Origin: Neisseriaceae bacterium
Lineage (GTDB): Bacteria > Pseudomonadota > Gammaproteobacteria > Burkholderiales > Neisseriaceae
NCBI GenBank assembly: GCA_017989485.1
Contig: JAGNPU010000155.1
Span: 1 to 5,461, forward strand
Direction: 5' to 3'
DNA: 5,461 nt
The notes beneath the pieces were generated by a model. It was not told where the DNA came from, made no database searches, and saw only the letters and a list, made by a program, of their open reading frames with translations. How positions within the stretch are numbered: the stretch's first letter is position 1; every line of letters starts with the position of its first letter. This document shows, piece by piece, positions 1 through 5,461 of this stretch. A program made the translations under genes and the position numbers.

Positions 1-313
1 GAGCAGGCTCATGCAACAAATAAGCGGCCACCAAACCGGCCTGATCGGCCAGTCCCGTCACCGCCAAATTCGGCACCTGCCAGGCGTCTTGCCAGACAAA
101 ATCACCCGCATCATCCCAAAGCACAAAAGCCGCACCCTGTTTTAAGGCTGCGGCAATATAATCCCGTCCATCGGCACTGCCCCCTGGGCAGGCCAAAAAT
201 ATGTCGCCAGCGGTCACCTTACGGCTGTCCATGACGGGGCGAGCATGTTTTGATTTAAAGGATGACAATACCGTTAAATCAAATGATTGTAAGGGGGTCA
301 ATTGGCTAATCAT
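1..313 (-). CDS. murE: MurE, UDP-MurNAc-tripeptide ligase (partial, N-terminal part only)
   Basis: This is the 5' part of a gene that continues past the left edge; 104 full codons are visible. MurE is the cytoplasmic, ATP-dependent ligase that adds the third stem-peptide residue (meso-diaminopimelate in most Gram-negatives) to UDP-MurNAc-L-Ala-D-Glu. The visible protein matches the N-terminal UDP-MurNAc-binding domain: a DSRKV segment at residues 29-33, GDIFLACPG at 36-44 and DGRDYI at 48-53, then a hydrophobic stretch (AAFVLW) ending a beta strand. The central ATP-binding and C-terminal domains lie outside the window. The ATG at 313 is chosen because AAAGAG (319-324) sits 5 nt upstream. It follows ftsI by 26 nt with no terminator, as expected for the dcw order ftsI-murE. 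MurF has a related N-terminal domain, but both sequence and gene order favour MurE. Confidence 0.93.
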   Translation of the reverse strand, partial: MISQLTPLQSFDLTVLSSFKSKHARPVMDSRKVTAGDIFLACPGGSADGRDYIAAALKQGAAFVLWDDAGDFVWQDAWQVPNLAVTGLADQAGLVAAYLLHEPA

Positions 314-318
314 GTGTG

Positions 319-324
319 CTCTTT
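319..324 (-). promoter_or_regulatory. Ribosome binding site of murE
   Basis: AAAGAG lies 5 nt upstream of the ATG at 313, inside the 26-nt ftsI-murE gap. It supports that ATG as the murE start. Confidence 0.6.
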
Positions 325-339
325 ATTCGTTAATAGTGC

Positions 340-2067
340 TTACAAAGACTCCTTGGTCGTCGCCTTGGTGGGCGCCACGCCCAGGATTCTTAAGCTGTTG
401 CTCAAAATTTCTTTAAAGGGCGGCCCCGCCACCACGCCGCCATAATACCCATTGTCAGACGGCTCATCGATCAGCACCGCCACAATCACCCTAGGGTTTT
501 GGGCGGGTGCAAAGCCAATAAACATCCCCGTGTGCTTGGTGGCAGAATAACGGCCATCGACTAATTTACGCGCCGTGCCAGACTTCGCCGCCACGTCAAA
601 ACCCTCCACCGAACCGCGCGTGCCCGTGCCGCCTTTTTCCGTCACCGACACCATCATTTCGCGGATGGCCTGGGCCGTCTCCGGTTTAATCAACTGTACG
701 CCCTCTGGCGCCTTATCCTGCTTCAAGAAGGTCGCCGGCACCAGCTTGCCATCGTTGGTGAACACGGTGTAGGCGCGCGCCAGCTGCAATAAATTCACCT
801 GGATGCCATAGCCAAAAGACATGGTGGCTTGCTCAAAGGGCCGCCATCCCTGCCAATGACGCACCATCCCTGGGCTCTCGCCGGGGAAGGTCGAGCCGGT
901 TTTGCTGCCAAAACCGACTGATTTATAAAATTGGTGCATTTGTTCTGGCGTAAACATCGCCGACATTTTGCTTGAGCCGACGTTAGACGATTTTTGAATC
1001 ACCCCACGCACGGTTAAGCTAGGGTAATCGTGGGTGTCGCGCACGCGGTTAGGCCCAATATTGTACGGCTGGGTATTCATCAACGTGTTCGGGGTCACCT
1101 TACCCTCATCCAAGGCAAACGCCACGGGGAACGGCTTCATGGTCGAGCCGGGCTCGATCATGTCGGTCACGGCACGGTTACGGCGCATGTCTGGGGTGGC
1201 CGTGCCAGGCTGGCTCGGGTCAAACGTGGGGGCGTTGACCAAGGCCAACACTTCGCCCGTTTTCGCGTCCAACACCACGGCACTGCCAGACTTGGCCTTG
1301 TGCTTGGTGACGGCCTTATTCAATTCGTCATAGGCCAGCAGTTGAATCTGCTGATCCAAGGACAGCACCATGTCCTGACCGTTGAGCGGCTGCTTGTTGT
1401 TCGGTGAGTCTAAATTATCGACAATGTTGCCACGGTTGTCGCGCAACACCATGCGGGCCCCATCGGTACCGGTCAACATCGTATCGCGAGCCAGCTCCAA
1501 CCCTTCTTGGCCGTGGCCATCAAGGCCGGCAAAGCCGATGACGTGGGCAAACAGGTCGCCCGTAGGGTAGAAACGCTTAGACTCGGGCTGAAAAGAAATG
1601 CCCTTAATACCCAAAGCCTTAATCTTGTCGGCCGCGTCCATCGGCATTTGCCGTTTCAAATACACGAAGCCCCGGTCTTTACGACCGAGTTTTTCAGACA
1701 GCTCGGCCACCGGCATGCCCAGCAAGGCCGCCAGATCACGCAACTCTTGGTAGGTGGGCTCCGGCATGCTGGATGGGGTGGCAAAAATAGATTTAGTCGG
1801 GGCACTTAAGGCGATCGGCCGGCCGCTGCGGTCAAAAATCGCCCCGCGGGTGGCCATCATGGGGATGGTGCGCACAAAGCGCTGATTGCCCTGCTTTAAG
1901 AGAAAATCTTGCTTGGTCGTGTGCAAATACAGGCCGCGACCGACCAGGGCAGTAAAGCCCGCGGCCAGCAGCAACAGCACCAGCAACATGCGCCCATTGC
2001 CAGAAGTGGGCTTCTTGGCTTGGGTCGCTGTCACCATTTGCGGCTTGTATTCGTTCTTAATCAGCAT
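340..2067 (-). CDS. ftsI: FtsI / PBP2-type septal peptidoglycan D,D-transpeptidase
   Basis: A 575-residue class B penicillin-binding protein that cross-links septal peptidoglycan in the periplasm as partner of FtsW; it is a beta-lactam target. A short basic cytoplasmic tail is followed by one membrane segment at about residues 27-43. The dimerisation/pedestal domain starts near [15 protein letters not shown] (74-88). The transpeptidase domain has all three active-site motifs: STMK at 308-311 (nucleophile Ser308), SSN at 360-362 and KSGT at 495-498. Length and motif spacing closely match Neisseria PBP2 (about 581 residues, Ser310), and the N-terminus [11 protein letters not shown] matches the gonococcal start, which supports this ATG. 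The segment [10 protein letters not shown] has no extra Asp of the kind seen in penicillin-resistant gonococci. The third motif is KSG rather than the usual KTG. The gene starts 12 nt after ftsL; a modest AAGAG (2077-2081) overlaps the ftsL stop codon and serves as its likely ribosome binding site. MrdA is a paralogue, but dcw context and sequence favour FtsI. Confidence 0.97.
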   Translation of the reverse strand: MLIKNEYKPQMVTATQAKKPTSGNGRMLLVLLLLAAGFTALVGRGLYLHTTKQDFLLKQGNQRFVRTIPMMATRGAIFDRSGRPIALSAPTKSIFATPSSMPEPTYQELRDLAALLGMPVAELSEKLGRKDRGFVYLKRQMPMDAADKIKALGIKGISFQPESKRFYPTGDLFAHVIGFAGLDGHGQEGLELARDTMLTGTDGARMVLRDNRGNIVDNLDSPNNKQPLNGQDMVLSLDQQIQLLAYDELNKAVTKHKAKSGSAVVLDAKTGEVLALVNAPTFDPSQPGTATPDMRRNRAVTDMIEPGSTMKPFPVAFALDEGKVTPNTLMNTQPYNIGPNRVRDTHDYPSLTVRGVIQKSSNVGSSKMSAMFTPEQMHQFYKSVGFGSKTGSTFPGESPGMVRHWQGWRPFEQATMSFGYGIQVNLLQLARAYTVFTNDGKLVPATFLKQDKAPEGVQLIKPETAQAIREMMVSVTEKGGTGTRGSVEGFDVAAKSGTARKLVDGRYSATKHTGMFIGFAPAQNPRVIVAVLIDEPSDNGYYGGVVAGPPFKEILSNSLRILGVAPTKATTKESL

Positions 2068-2079
2068 GATTGGCTACTC

Positions 2080-2340
2080 TTATCTCAGGTCAATCTCTTT
2101 AACGTCTTGGATGGGCGGTACAAACAGCCCTAGCTGGTGCGCCAAGTCCTGCACATTGGCATGACTGGACAGCTTTGCCTGCTCTAACTGCATGCTGGCA
2201 AATTGTTCATCTAACAGTTGGGCATTTTTTTGCGCGCGCTCGATTTCACTGGTGTGGCTGCGTGACCGATCTTGCACCGTCACCACCGCCACGCCGGACG
2301 CAATCACCAGCACAAACAAAAACACGTTCAACTTATTCAT
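2080..2340 (-). CDS. ftsL: FtsL, bitopic cell-division protein
   Basis: An 86-residue divisome protein. FtsL forms the periplasmic FtsQ-FtsB-FtsL complex that activates FtsWI septal synthesis. The sequence shows a very short cytoplasmic tail (MNKLN), one hydrophobic membrane segment at about residues 5-22 (a run of F, V, L, I, A), and then a charged, Gln/Glu/Leu-rich helix at about 28-65 that looks like a coiled coil. FtsL proteins are poorly conserved, so the call rests on topology, length and position between rsmH and ftsI. A longer reading from an ATG at 2370 would add 10 residues ([10 protein letters not shown]). I prefer the ATG at 2340, because AAGGTG (2347-2352) is 6 nt upstream and the resulting short tail fits the family. 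This ATG overlaps the rsmH stop by 8 nt (ATGAATAA), which suggests translational coupling. Confidence 0.92.
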   Translation of the reverse strand: MNKLNVFLFVLVIASGVAVVTVQDRSRSHTSEIERAQKNAQLLDEQFASMQLEQAKLSSHANVQDLAHQLGLFVPPIQDVKEIDLR

Positions 2341-3280
2341 CAAAAACACCTTCGGTGCGCTCGGCCACACGCAATACGGCGGAGCGAGAACGAGGGTTAC
2401 CAGATACTTCTGCCTTGCTTGGCTTTTGCGCCTTGCCGACCAAGGTCAGCGGCGGCTGTGCCATGTCTGCTTCTTTCACCATGGCCCATTTGGGCAAGGG
2501 GGCATGGGTGGCATGTTTTTTCATGAACTGCTTCACCATGCGGTCTTCCAGTGAGTGGAAGCTAATCACCGCGAGACGACCATTCAGGGCCAGATGGCGC
2601 ACGGCCTGAGGCAACATCGCCGCCACCTCGTCTAATTCGCGGTTAATGAAAATTCTTATCGCTTGAAACGTCCGCGTCGCTGGGTCTTGCTTGTAGTCGC
2701 GAGTATGGACGACCGTTGCCACCAGCTTGGCAAGCTCACCCGTTGTTGTGATGGGGCTTTCTTCACGCCGCGCAACAATGGCTGCTGCAACCTGGCGATT
2801 AAACCGCTCTTCACCATATGTCTTCACTACCTCTCTGATGTCGTCTTCTGGCGCCTCGGCCAACCACTGGGCGGCGGTGATGCCGCGGGTGGTGTCCATG
2901 CGCATGTCTAAGGGCGCATCAAATCGAAAACTAAAGCCTCGGCTGCCGTCGTCGATTTGCGGCGACGAAATCCCTAGGTCAAACAGGGCGCCGTTGATGC
3001 TTGTGATGCCCAAAGCCGCTAAGGATTCAGAAAACGTCGCAAATCCTTGATGCACCACTAGGACACGAGGGTCTTCTGCCGCCAGGGCTTCTGCCACCGC
3101 AATCGCCTGTGGGTCTTTGTCAAACACCACCAAGCGGCCTTTAGGCCCTAAGCTTTGCAAAATCAGGCGGCTGTGTCCGCCTCGGCCAAACGTGCCGTCG
3201 ACGTAGGTGCCATCCGCCTGGATGTTTAAGCCCGCAACGGCTTCGTTTAACAATACTGTGACGTGTTGAAATTGACTCAC
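2333..3280 (-). CDS. rsmH: RsmH, 16S rRNA (cytosine1402-N4)-methyltransferase
   Basis: A 315-residue SAM-dependent methyltransferase (formerly MraW) that N4-methylates C1402 in the decoding centre of 16S rRNA. Visible family motifs in order: the SAM-binding loop [10 protein letters not shown] at 28-37; FDKDP at 53-57; [10 protein letters not shown] at 101-110; [14 protein letters not shown] at 115-128; KTYGEERF at 153-160; [10 protein letters not shown] at 204-213; [12 protein letters not shown] at 239-250; and the C-terminal [14 protein letters not shown] at 295-308. It is full length and close to the E. coli enzyme. The start codon is GTG at 3280, supported by a strong AGGAGA 9 nt upstream. 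The GTG overlaps the mraZ TGA by four bases (GTGA), and the 3' end overlaps the ftsL ATG by 8 nt, so translation is probably coupled on both sides. Confidence 0.98.
   Translation of the reverse strand: MSQFQHVTVLLNEAVAGLNIQADGTYVDGTFGRGGHSRLILQSLGPKGRLVVFDKDPQAIAVAEALAAEDPRVLVVHQGFATFSESLAALGITSINGALFDLGISSPQIDDGSRGFSFRFDAPLDMRMDTTRGITAAQWLAEAPEDDIREVVKTYGEERFNRQVAAAIVARREESPITTTGELAKLVATVVHTRDYKQDPATRTFQAIRIFINRELDEVAAMLPQAVRHLALNGRLAVISFHSLEDRMVKQFMKKHATHAPLPKWAMVKEADMAQPPLTLVGKAQKPSKAEVSGNPRSRSAVLRVAERTEGVFDE
2347..2352 (-). promoter_or_regulatory. Ribosome binding site of ftsL
   Basis: AAGGTG within the last codons of rsmH, 6 nt before the ATG at 2340. It decides the ftsL start in favour of the 86-residue form over the 96-residue form. 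Confidence 0.65.
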
Positions 3281-3723
3281 AACGAAAAATCTCCTAAATT
3301 CTGAGCCAACTCTTCACGACTAACAGACAATGCCGCTGTGGTTTGTTCGTCCCAACGACTCACATCCCACAGCTCAAATCGATTACCCATTCCGACTAAA
3401 GCCACTTCTTTTGTTAGGGACACGCGCTCGCGTAAGCGATTTGGTAATAGAATACGGCCAGCGCTGTCCATGTCTTGGTTTTCGGCGTGACCTAGGACCA
3501 AGCGTTGATAAGACTTCAATACGGGGTTTCCCGTAGGCAGTTTCAACAGCTTGGCTTCGACCTCACGCCAATTGTCTTCGGGATAAATCAACAGGTGATC
3601 ATCCGCTTCCAACGTCACCACCAGGCTCTGTGAGTACAAGCGCAACAAGACTTCCCGGTGTTTGGCGGGAATCGCCAAACGACCTTTGCCGTCTAGATTA
3701 AGTACGCTCACACCACCAAACAT
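3277..3723 (-). CDS. mraZ: MraZ, transcriptional regulator of the dcw operon
   Basis: A 148-residue MraZ with two SpoVT/AbrB-like DNA-binding halves, each carrying the D-x-x-G-R signature: DGKGRLAIP at 11-19 and DSAGRILLP at 86-94. LVLGHA (75-80), TKEVALVG (104-111) and FELWD (116-120) are also typical. In E. coli, MraZ represses its own operon by binding TGGGN direct repeats upstream of mraZ; a matching operator lies upstream here. An in-frame ATG two codons earlier (3729) would give MAMFGG. I prefer the ATG at 3723, because the family starts with MFxG and because AAAGGA (3729-3734) lies 5 nt before it, whereas that same element overlaps the ATG at 3729. It is the first gene of the leftward operon and overlaps rsmH by 4 nt (GTGA). 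Confidence 0.97.
   Translation of the reverse strand: MFGGVSVLNLDGKGRLAIPAKHREVLLRLYSQSLVVTLEADDHLLIYPEDNWREVEAKLLKLPTGNPVLKSYQRLVLGHAENQDMDSAGRILLPNRLRERVSLTKEVALVGMGNRFELWDVSRWDEQTTAALSVSREELAQNLGDFSL
3290..3295 (-). promoter_or_regulatory. Ribosome binding site of rsmH
   Basis: AGGAGA, a near-consensus Shine-Dalgarno sequence inside the 3' end of mraZ, 9 nt before the GTG at 3280. It supports a GTG start for rsmH. Confidence 0.8.
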
Positions 3724-3728
3724 AGCCA

Positions 3729-3734
3729 TCCTTT
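3729..3734 (-). promoter_or_regulatory. Ribosome binding site of mraZ
   Basis: AAAGGA, 5 nt before the ATG at 3723. Its last base is the A of the upstream in-frame ATG (3729), so that ATG cannot be served by this site. This places the mraZ start at MFGG. Confidence 0.7.
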
Positions 3735-3788
3735 AGTATGGTTAGTTTCGAAAGACTGGGGGTCTATCGGTGAATTATGGCTATTTTA

Positions 3789-3813
3789 CCCCACAATCCC
3801 CCACTTTTCCCCA
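3789..3813 (-). promoter_or_regulatory. MraZ operator (three TGGGG direct repeats, 10-bp period)
   Basis: On the minus strand, TGGGG occurs three times, at 3809-3813, 3799-3803 and 3789-3793. The repeats are separated by two 5-nt spacers (AAAAG and GATTG), so they recur exactly once per helical turn. This matches the known MraZ box: three TGGGN repeats with 5-nt spacers in the mra promoter region. The array starts just after the predicted transcription start and lies 66 nt upstream of the mraZ ATG, so MraZ bound here would block initiation or early elongation and give negative autoregulation of the whole dcw operon. No fourth repeat is seen one period away on either side. Confidence 0.92.
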
Positions 3814-3822
3814 CTTACCTGC

Positions 3823-3851
3823 ACTATATTAAATAAATCAAGCACCGTCAA
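3823..3851 (-). promoter_or_regulatory. Sigma70-type promoter of the dcw operon (Pmra)
   Basis: A -35 box TTGACG (3846-3851, 5 of 6 consensus) and a -10 box TATAGT (3823-3828, 5 of 6) are separated by exactly 17 bp on the minus strand. Predicted transcription start is near 3816, giving an mraZ leader of about 93 nt that contains the MraZ operator. The spacer and flanks are AT-rich. TAAAAT (3783-3788) and CATAAT (3774-3779) are other possible -10 boxes nearer the gene, but neither has a credible -35 box. Confidence 0.75.
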
Positions 3852-4054
3852 CCTAATAGGCATAAAATTCACTTATCTCACAACCACTTAAACAATTTTA
3901 CCTTTCGCCACTACCCATTTCGGGTTGTCGATCTCGGCCTATTTATCACAAAAAACGCAATATATAGTGACGAGGCATTAAAAAACCCCTTTATTTAGGG
4001 GTTGTCATAAAGTTCATAGTATCCTATTAATAAATATCACCGTATCGCAACAAT
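3852..4054. other. AT-rich intergenic region between the divergent promoters
   Basis: No coding region, tRNA or recognisable RNA family is visible in this part of the 393-nt divergent gap. It contains the leftward terminator-like hairpin listed separately and scattered AT-rich stretches, such as a TATATA run near 3961, which lacks a matching -35 box on either strand. A small 4-bp hairpin (ACCC/GGGT, 3913-3925) is too short to interpret. Confidence 0.6.
3980..4003 (-). terminator. Intrinsic terminator-like hairpin facing left
   Basis: A 7-bp stem (AACCCCT at 3984-3990 with AGGGGTT at 3997-4003 on the plus strand) closes a 6-nt loop. Read on the minus strand, the hairpin is followed by a run of six T residues (complement of A3980-A3985, the last two of which lie within the stem). 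On the plus strand no U-tract follows, so it would stop leftward transcription only. No minus-strand gene lies between it and the right edge of the window, so what it terminates is unclear. It may insulate the dcw promoter from antisense transcription or end an unrecognised small RNA. Confidence 0.6.
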
Positions 4055-4083
4055 TCGTCAGAAAAACAATCGACGGCTATAAT
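4055..4083 (+). promoter_or_regulatory. Likely sigma70-type promoter of the MidA-like gene
   Basis: A perfect -10 box TATAAT (4078-4083) sits 17 bp downstream of a weak -35 box TCGTCA (4055-4060, 4 of 6). Predicted transcription start is around 4090, which leaves a short leader of about 27 nt before the ATG at 4117. Confidence 0.6.
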
Positions 4084-4116
4084 GATTCATCAAAATGACC
4101 GAGATTACTGACCCTC

Positions 4117-5283
4117 ATGACGCAACACGCCCATCTGCCCCTGCCTAGCCCCGACGCCGCGGCCGCCAGCCGCGCCCTCGTTGACCACATCAAGGCCACT
4201 CTTGACCAGCAACAGGGCTGGATGTCTTTTGCCCAATACATGGACTTGGCCCTATATGCCCCCACCTATGGCTATTACACCGGCGGCAGCACCAAAATCG
4301 GCACGGCGGGCGACTTCATCACCGCACCGACCCTGACGCCGCTATATGGCCAAACGGTGGCACAAGAGCTGAAAGGCCTATTGCCGCAAACCGCAGGCAA
4401 CGTGTATGAATTCGGCGCAGGCACCGGCGAGCTGGCCGTGAGCATCTTAAACGCACTGGCCGATGGCCCCGTCACCCTAAACGCCTACTATATTATTGAA
4501 GTGTCGCCAGAGCTGGCCCAACGCCAACAGCAGCTGATACAGGCGCAATGCCCCACAATGGCAGACAAAGTCCACCACTTAACCGCCTTACCCGATGCTT
4601 TTGACGGCGTGTTAATTGGCAACGAAGTGCTGGACGCCATGGCCTGTGAACTCATTCAATGGCAGGACAATGGCCCCGTACAACAAGGGGTGGTCTGGAC
4701 CGATGACGGTTTTAAAATGGCCAGCATGCCCATAGCCCCTGACAGTAGCCTCTACGCCGAGGCCAGCGCCATCACCCCTCAGGTTAGGCCCTATACCAGC
4801 GAGCTGCACCTGGCCCAACAGGCCTTCATCACCACCCTAGGCGAGCGCCTGGTGCGCGGCGGCATCATCATGATTGACTACGGCTTTGACGCCGCCCAGT
4901 ATTATCATCCCGAACGCAGCATGGGCACGCTGATTGGCCATTACCGCCACCACACCGTGCACGACCCCTTTTTCAACCCAGGCCTCACCGACCTCACCTG
5001 CCACGTCAACTTCACCGCTATGGCCCAGGCCGGCGTCGATGCCGGCCTCGACCTCATCGGCTACACCACCCAGGCCAACTGGCTACTGAACTTAGGCATG
5101 ACCGACCTACTCCTGCAAATCGGTCCCACCGACAGCCTAGGCTATATTCAGGCCACCGCCGCCTGTCAAAAGCTCTTGGCCACTCACGAAATGGGCGAAT
5201 TATTCAAAGTCATTGCTTTTGGTAAAAACATAGATTTCAACTGGTTAGGCTTTAGCCACGGCGATTATTGCCATAAACTGTAA
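4117..5283 (+). CDS. MidA/NDUFAF7-family class I SAM-dependent methyltransferase
   Basis: A 388-residue protein of the DUF185 family (COG1565, Pfam Methyltransf_28). The mitochondrial member NDUFAF7/MidA dimethylates an arginine of the complex I subunit NDUFS2 during complex I assembly; the substrate of bacterial members is generally not established. Visible landmarks: the N-terminal SFAQYMDLALYAPTYGYY (37-54); GDFITAP (65-71); the SAM-binding motif EFGAGTG (98-104); the acidic strand end IIEVSPEL (126-133); IGNEVLDAM (167-175); GGIIMIDYGF (248-257); the family block HYRHH...DPFFNPGLTDLTCHVNF (275-299); and the C-terminal HEMGELFKVIAFG (357-369). Length is normal and the gene intact. The start is the only suitable in-frame ATG ahead of the conserved N-terminal block, though its Shine-Dalgarno is poor (a GAGA 12 nt upstream). 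It is divergent from mraZ, and a tRNA gene follows without an intervening terminator. No membrane segment or signal peptide is visible, so it should be cytosolic. Confidence 0.93.
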   Translation: MTQHAHLPLPSPDAAAASRALVDHIKATLDQQQGWMSFAQYMDLALYAPTYGYYTGGSTKIGTAGDFITAPTLTPLYGQTVAQELKGLLPQTAGNVYEFGAGTGELAVSILNALADGPVTLNAYYIIEVSPELAQRQQQLIQAQCPTMADKVHHLTALPDAFDGVLIGNEVLDAMACELIQWQDNGPVQQGVVWTDDGFKMASMPIAPDSSLYAEASAITPQVRPYTSELHLAQQAFITTLGERLVRGGIIMIDYGFDAAQYYHPERSMGTLIGHYRHHTVHDPFFNPGLTDLTCHVNFTAMAQAGVDAGLDLIGYTTQANWLLNLGMTDLLLQIGPTDSLGYIQATAACQKLLATHEMGELFKVIAFGKNIDFNWLGFSHGDYCHKL

Positions 5284-5290
5284 AAGGGTG

Positions 5291-5319
5291 TTGACAGTCA
5301 TTTTAAAAATCGGTATATT
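5291..5319 (+). promoter_or_regulatory. Strong sigma70-type promoter of the tRNA gene
   Basis: A perfect -35 box TTGACA (5291-5296) and a -10 box TATATT (5314-5319, 5 of 6) are separated by exactly 17 bp. The -35 box starts 7 nt after the methyltransferase stop codon. Predicted start is near 5326, about 9 nt before the mature tRNA 5' end. Confidence 0.85.
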
Positions 5320-5334
5320 TCGCATCCTACTTGA

Positions 5335-5411
5335 GGCGAATTAGCTCAGTTGGTTAGAGCGATGGAATCATAATCCACAGGTCCGGGGTTCGAGTCCCTG
5401 ATTCGCCACCA
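5335..5411 (+). tRNA. tRNA-Met (anticodon CAT), probably elongator
   Basis: A 77-nt cloverleaf with encoded CCA. The acceptor stem is a perfect 7 bp (GGCGAAT/ATTCGCC), the D stem is GCTC/GAGC, and the T arm is CGGGG/CCCTG with the usual TTCGAGT loop and one G-T wobble. The anticodon loop ATCATAA gives CAT. T8, A14, G15, G18, G19 and C48 are all in place. The first anticodon-stem pair (27-43) is an A-C mismatch. The full G1-C72 pair excludes a typical bacterial initiator tRNA-fMet. A CAT anticodon could also mark the lysidine-modified tRNA-Ile2. The A5-U68 pair in place of the C-G pairs at 4-69 and 5-68 of E. coli tRNA-Ile2 favours methionine, but this is an inference. Confidence 0.9.
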
Positions 5412-5424
5412 GAATTAGTAAGAG

Positions 5425-5455
5425 AAAGCCACTTTCGAAAGAAAGTGGCTTTTTT
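5425..5455 (+). terminator. Intrinsic terminator after the tRNA
   Basis: A perfect 12-bp stem (AAAGCCACTTTC, 5425-5436, with GAAAGTGGCTTT, 5441-5452) is closed by a GAAA tetraloop and runs into six T residues (5450-5455). It begins 13 nt after the tRNA CCA end and is the only rightward terminator after the methyltransferase gene, so it probably ends both transcripts. Confidence 0.92.
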
Positions 5456-5461
5456 GTGCGT

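Noticed and set aside
454..463. GTCAGACGGC, a 9/10 match to the reverse complement of the Neisseria DNA uptake sequence GCCGTCTGAA
   Set aside because: It lies within conserved ftsI coding sequence (the EPSDNG region), is not exact, and one or two such near matches are plausible by chance in 5.4 kb. No exact uptake sequence of any dialect I know was seen.
1030..1407. A 125-codon open frame on the plus strand inside ftsI
   Set aside because: It is antisense to a clearly conserved transpeptidase domain, has a low-complexity His/Arg/Gly-rich composition typical of a shadow frame, and lacks a recognisable ribosome binding site or family.
1693..1702. TTCAGACAGC, a second 9/10 match to the DNA uptake sequence
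   Set aside because: It encodes part of ftsI (AELSEKL), mismatches at a different base from the first site, and is not repeated elsewhere. A genome-wide count of 10-12-mers would be needed to claim an uptake dialect.
1812..1824. GATCGGCCGGCCG palindrome-rich stretch
   Set aside because: It encodes the conserved DRSGRPIAL segment of FtsI in GC-rich codons, so the palindrome is explained by coding.
2175..2609. A 144-codon plus-strand frame antisense to ftsL and rsmH
   Set aside because: It spans two well-supported minus-strand genes, has Arg/Ser/Thr-rich shadow composition and no recognisable motif.
3783..3788. TAAAAT on the minus strand as an alternative -10 box of mraZ
   Set aside because: No usable -35 box lies 16-18 bp upstream (that position reads GGGAAA inside the operator), whereas the TTGACG/TATAGT pair upstream has ideal spacing.
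3928..4105. Short inverted pair ATCTCGG (about 3930) and CCGAGAT (about 4099)
   Set aside because: Only 7 bp and about 170 nt apart, with no supporting structure; expected by chance.

Overview
The window looks like chromosomal core sequence from a betaproteobacterium, most likely of the order Neisseriales. The main clue is the penicillin-binding protein: its N-terminus ([11 protein letters not shown]), the spacing of its active-site motifs and its C-terminal [12 protein letters not shown] segment closely resemble Neisseria PBP2 (penA) as I remember it. The coding DNA is fairly GC-rich, while the one long intergenic gap is AT-rich. I see no insertion sequences, phage genes, CRISPR array or other accessory elements.

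Positions 1-3723 hold the start of the division and cell-wall (dcw) operon on the minus strand, read from right to left: mraZ, rsmH, ftsL, ftsI and the first 104 codons of murE, which runs off the left edge. The genes are tightly packed (4-nt overlap, 8-nt overlap, 12-nt gap, 26-nt gap) with no terminator between them. They connect transcriptional control (MraZ), 16S rRNA methylation (RsmH), the divisome regulator (FtsL), septal transpeptidation (FtsI) and peptidoglycan precursor synthesis (MurE).

Positions 3724-4116 are a divergent intergenic region. It holds a good leftward sigma70-type promoter (TTGACG, 17 bp, TATAGT) and, directly downstream of it, a textbook MraZ operator of three TGGGG repeats at an exact 10-bp period. 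It also holds a leftward-facing intrinsic terminator that no visible gene feeds, and a rightward promoter with a perfect TATAAT -10 box.

Positions 4117-5461 read rightward: a MidA/NDUFAF7-family SAM-dependent methyltransferase, then a CAT-anticodon tRNA (probably elongator tRNA-Met) with its own strong promoter just after the methyltransferase stop codon, then a strong intrinsic terminator. No terminator separates the methyltransferase from the tRNA, so the two probably share the one at the right edge.

I found no clear undescribed system. The points most worth a second look are the orphan leftward terminator, the leader geometry around the MraZ operator, and the methyltransferase-tRNA arrangement.
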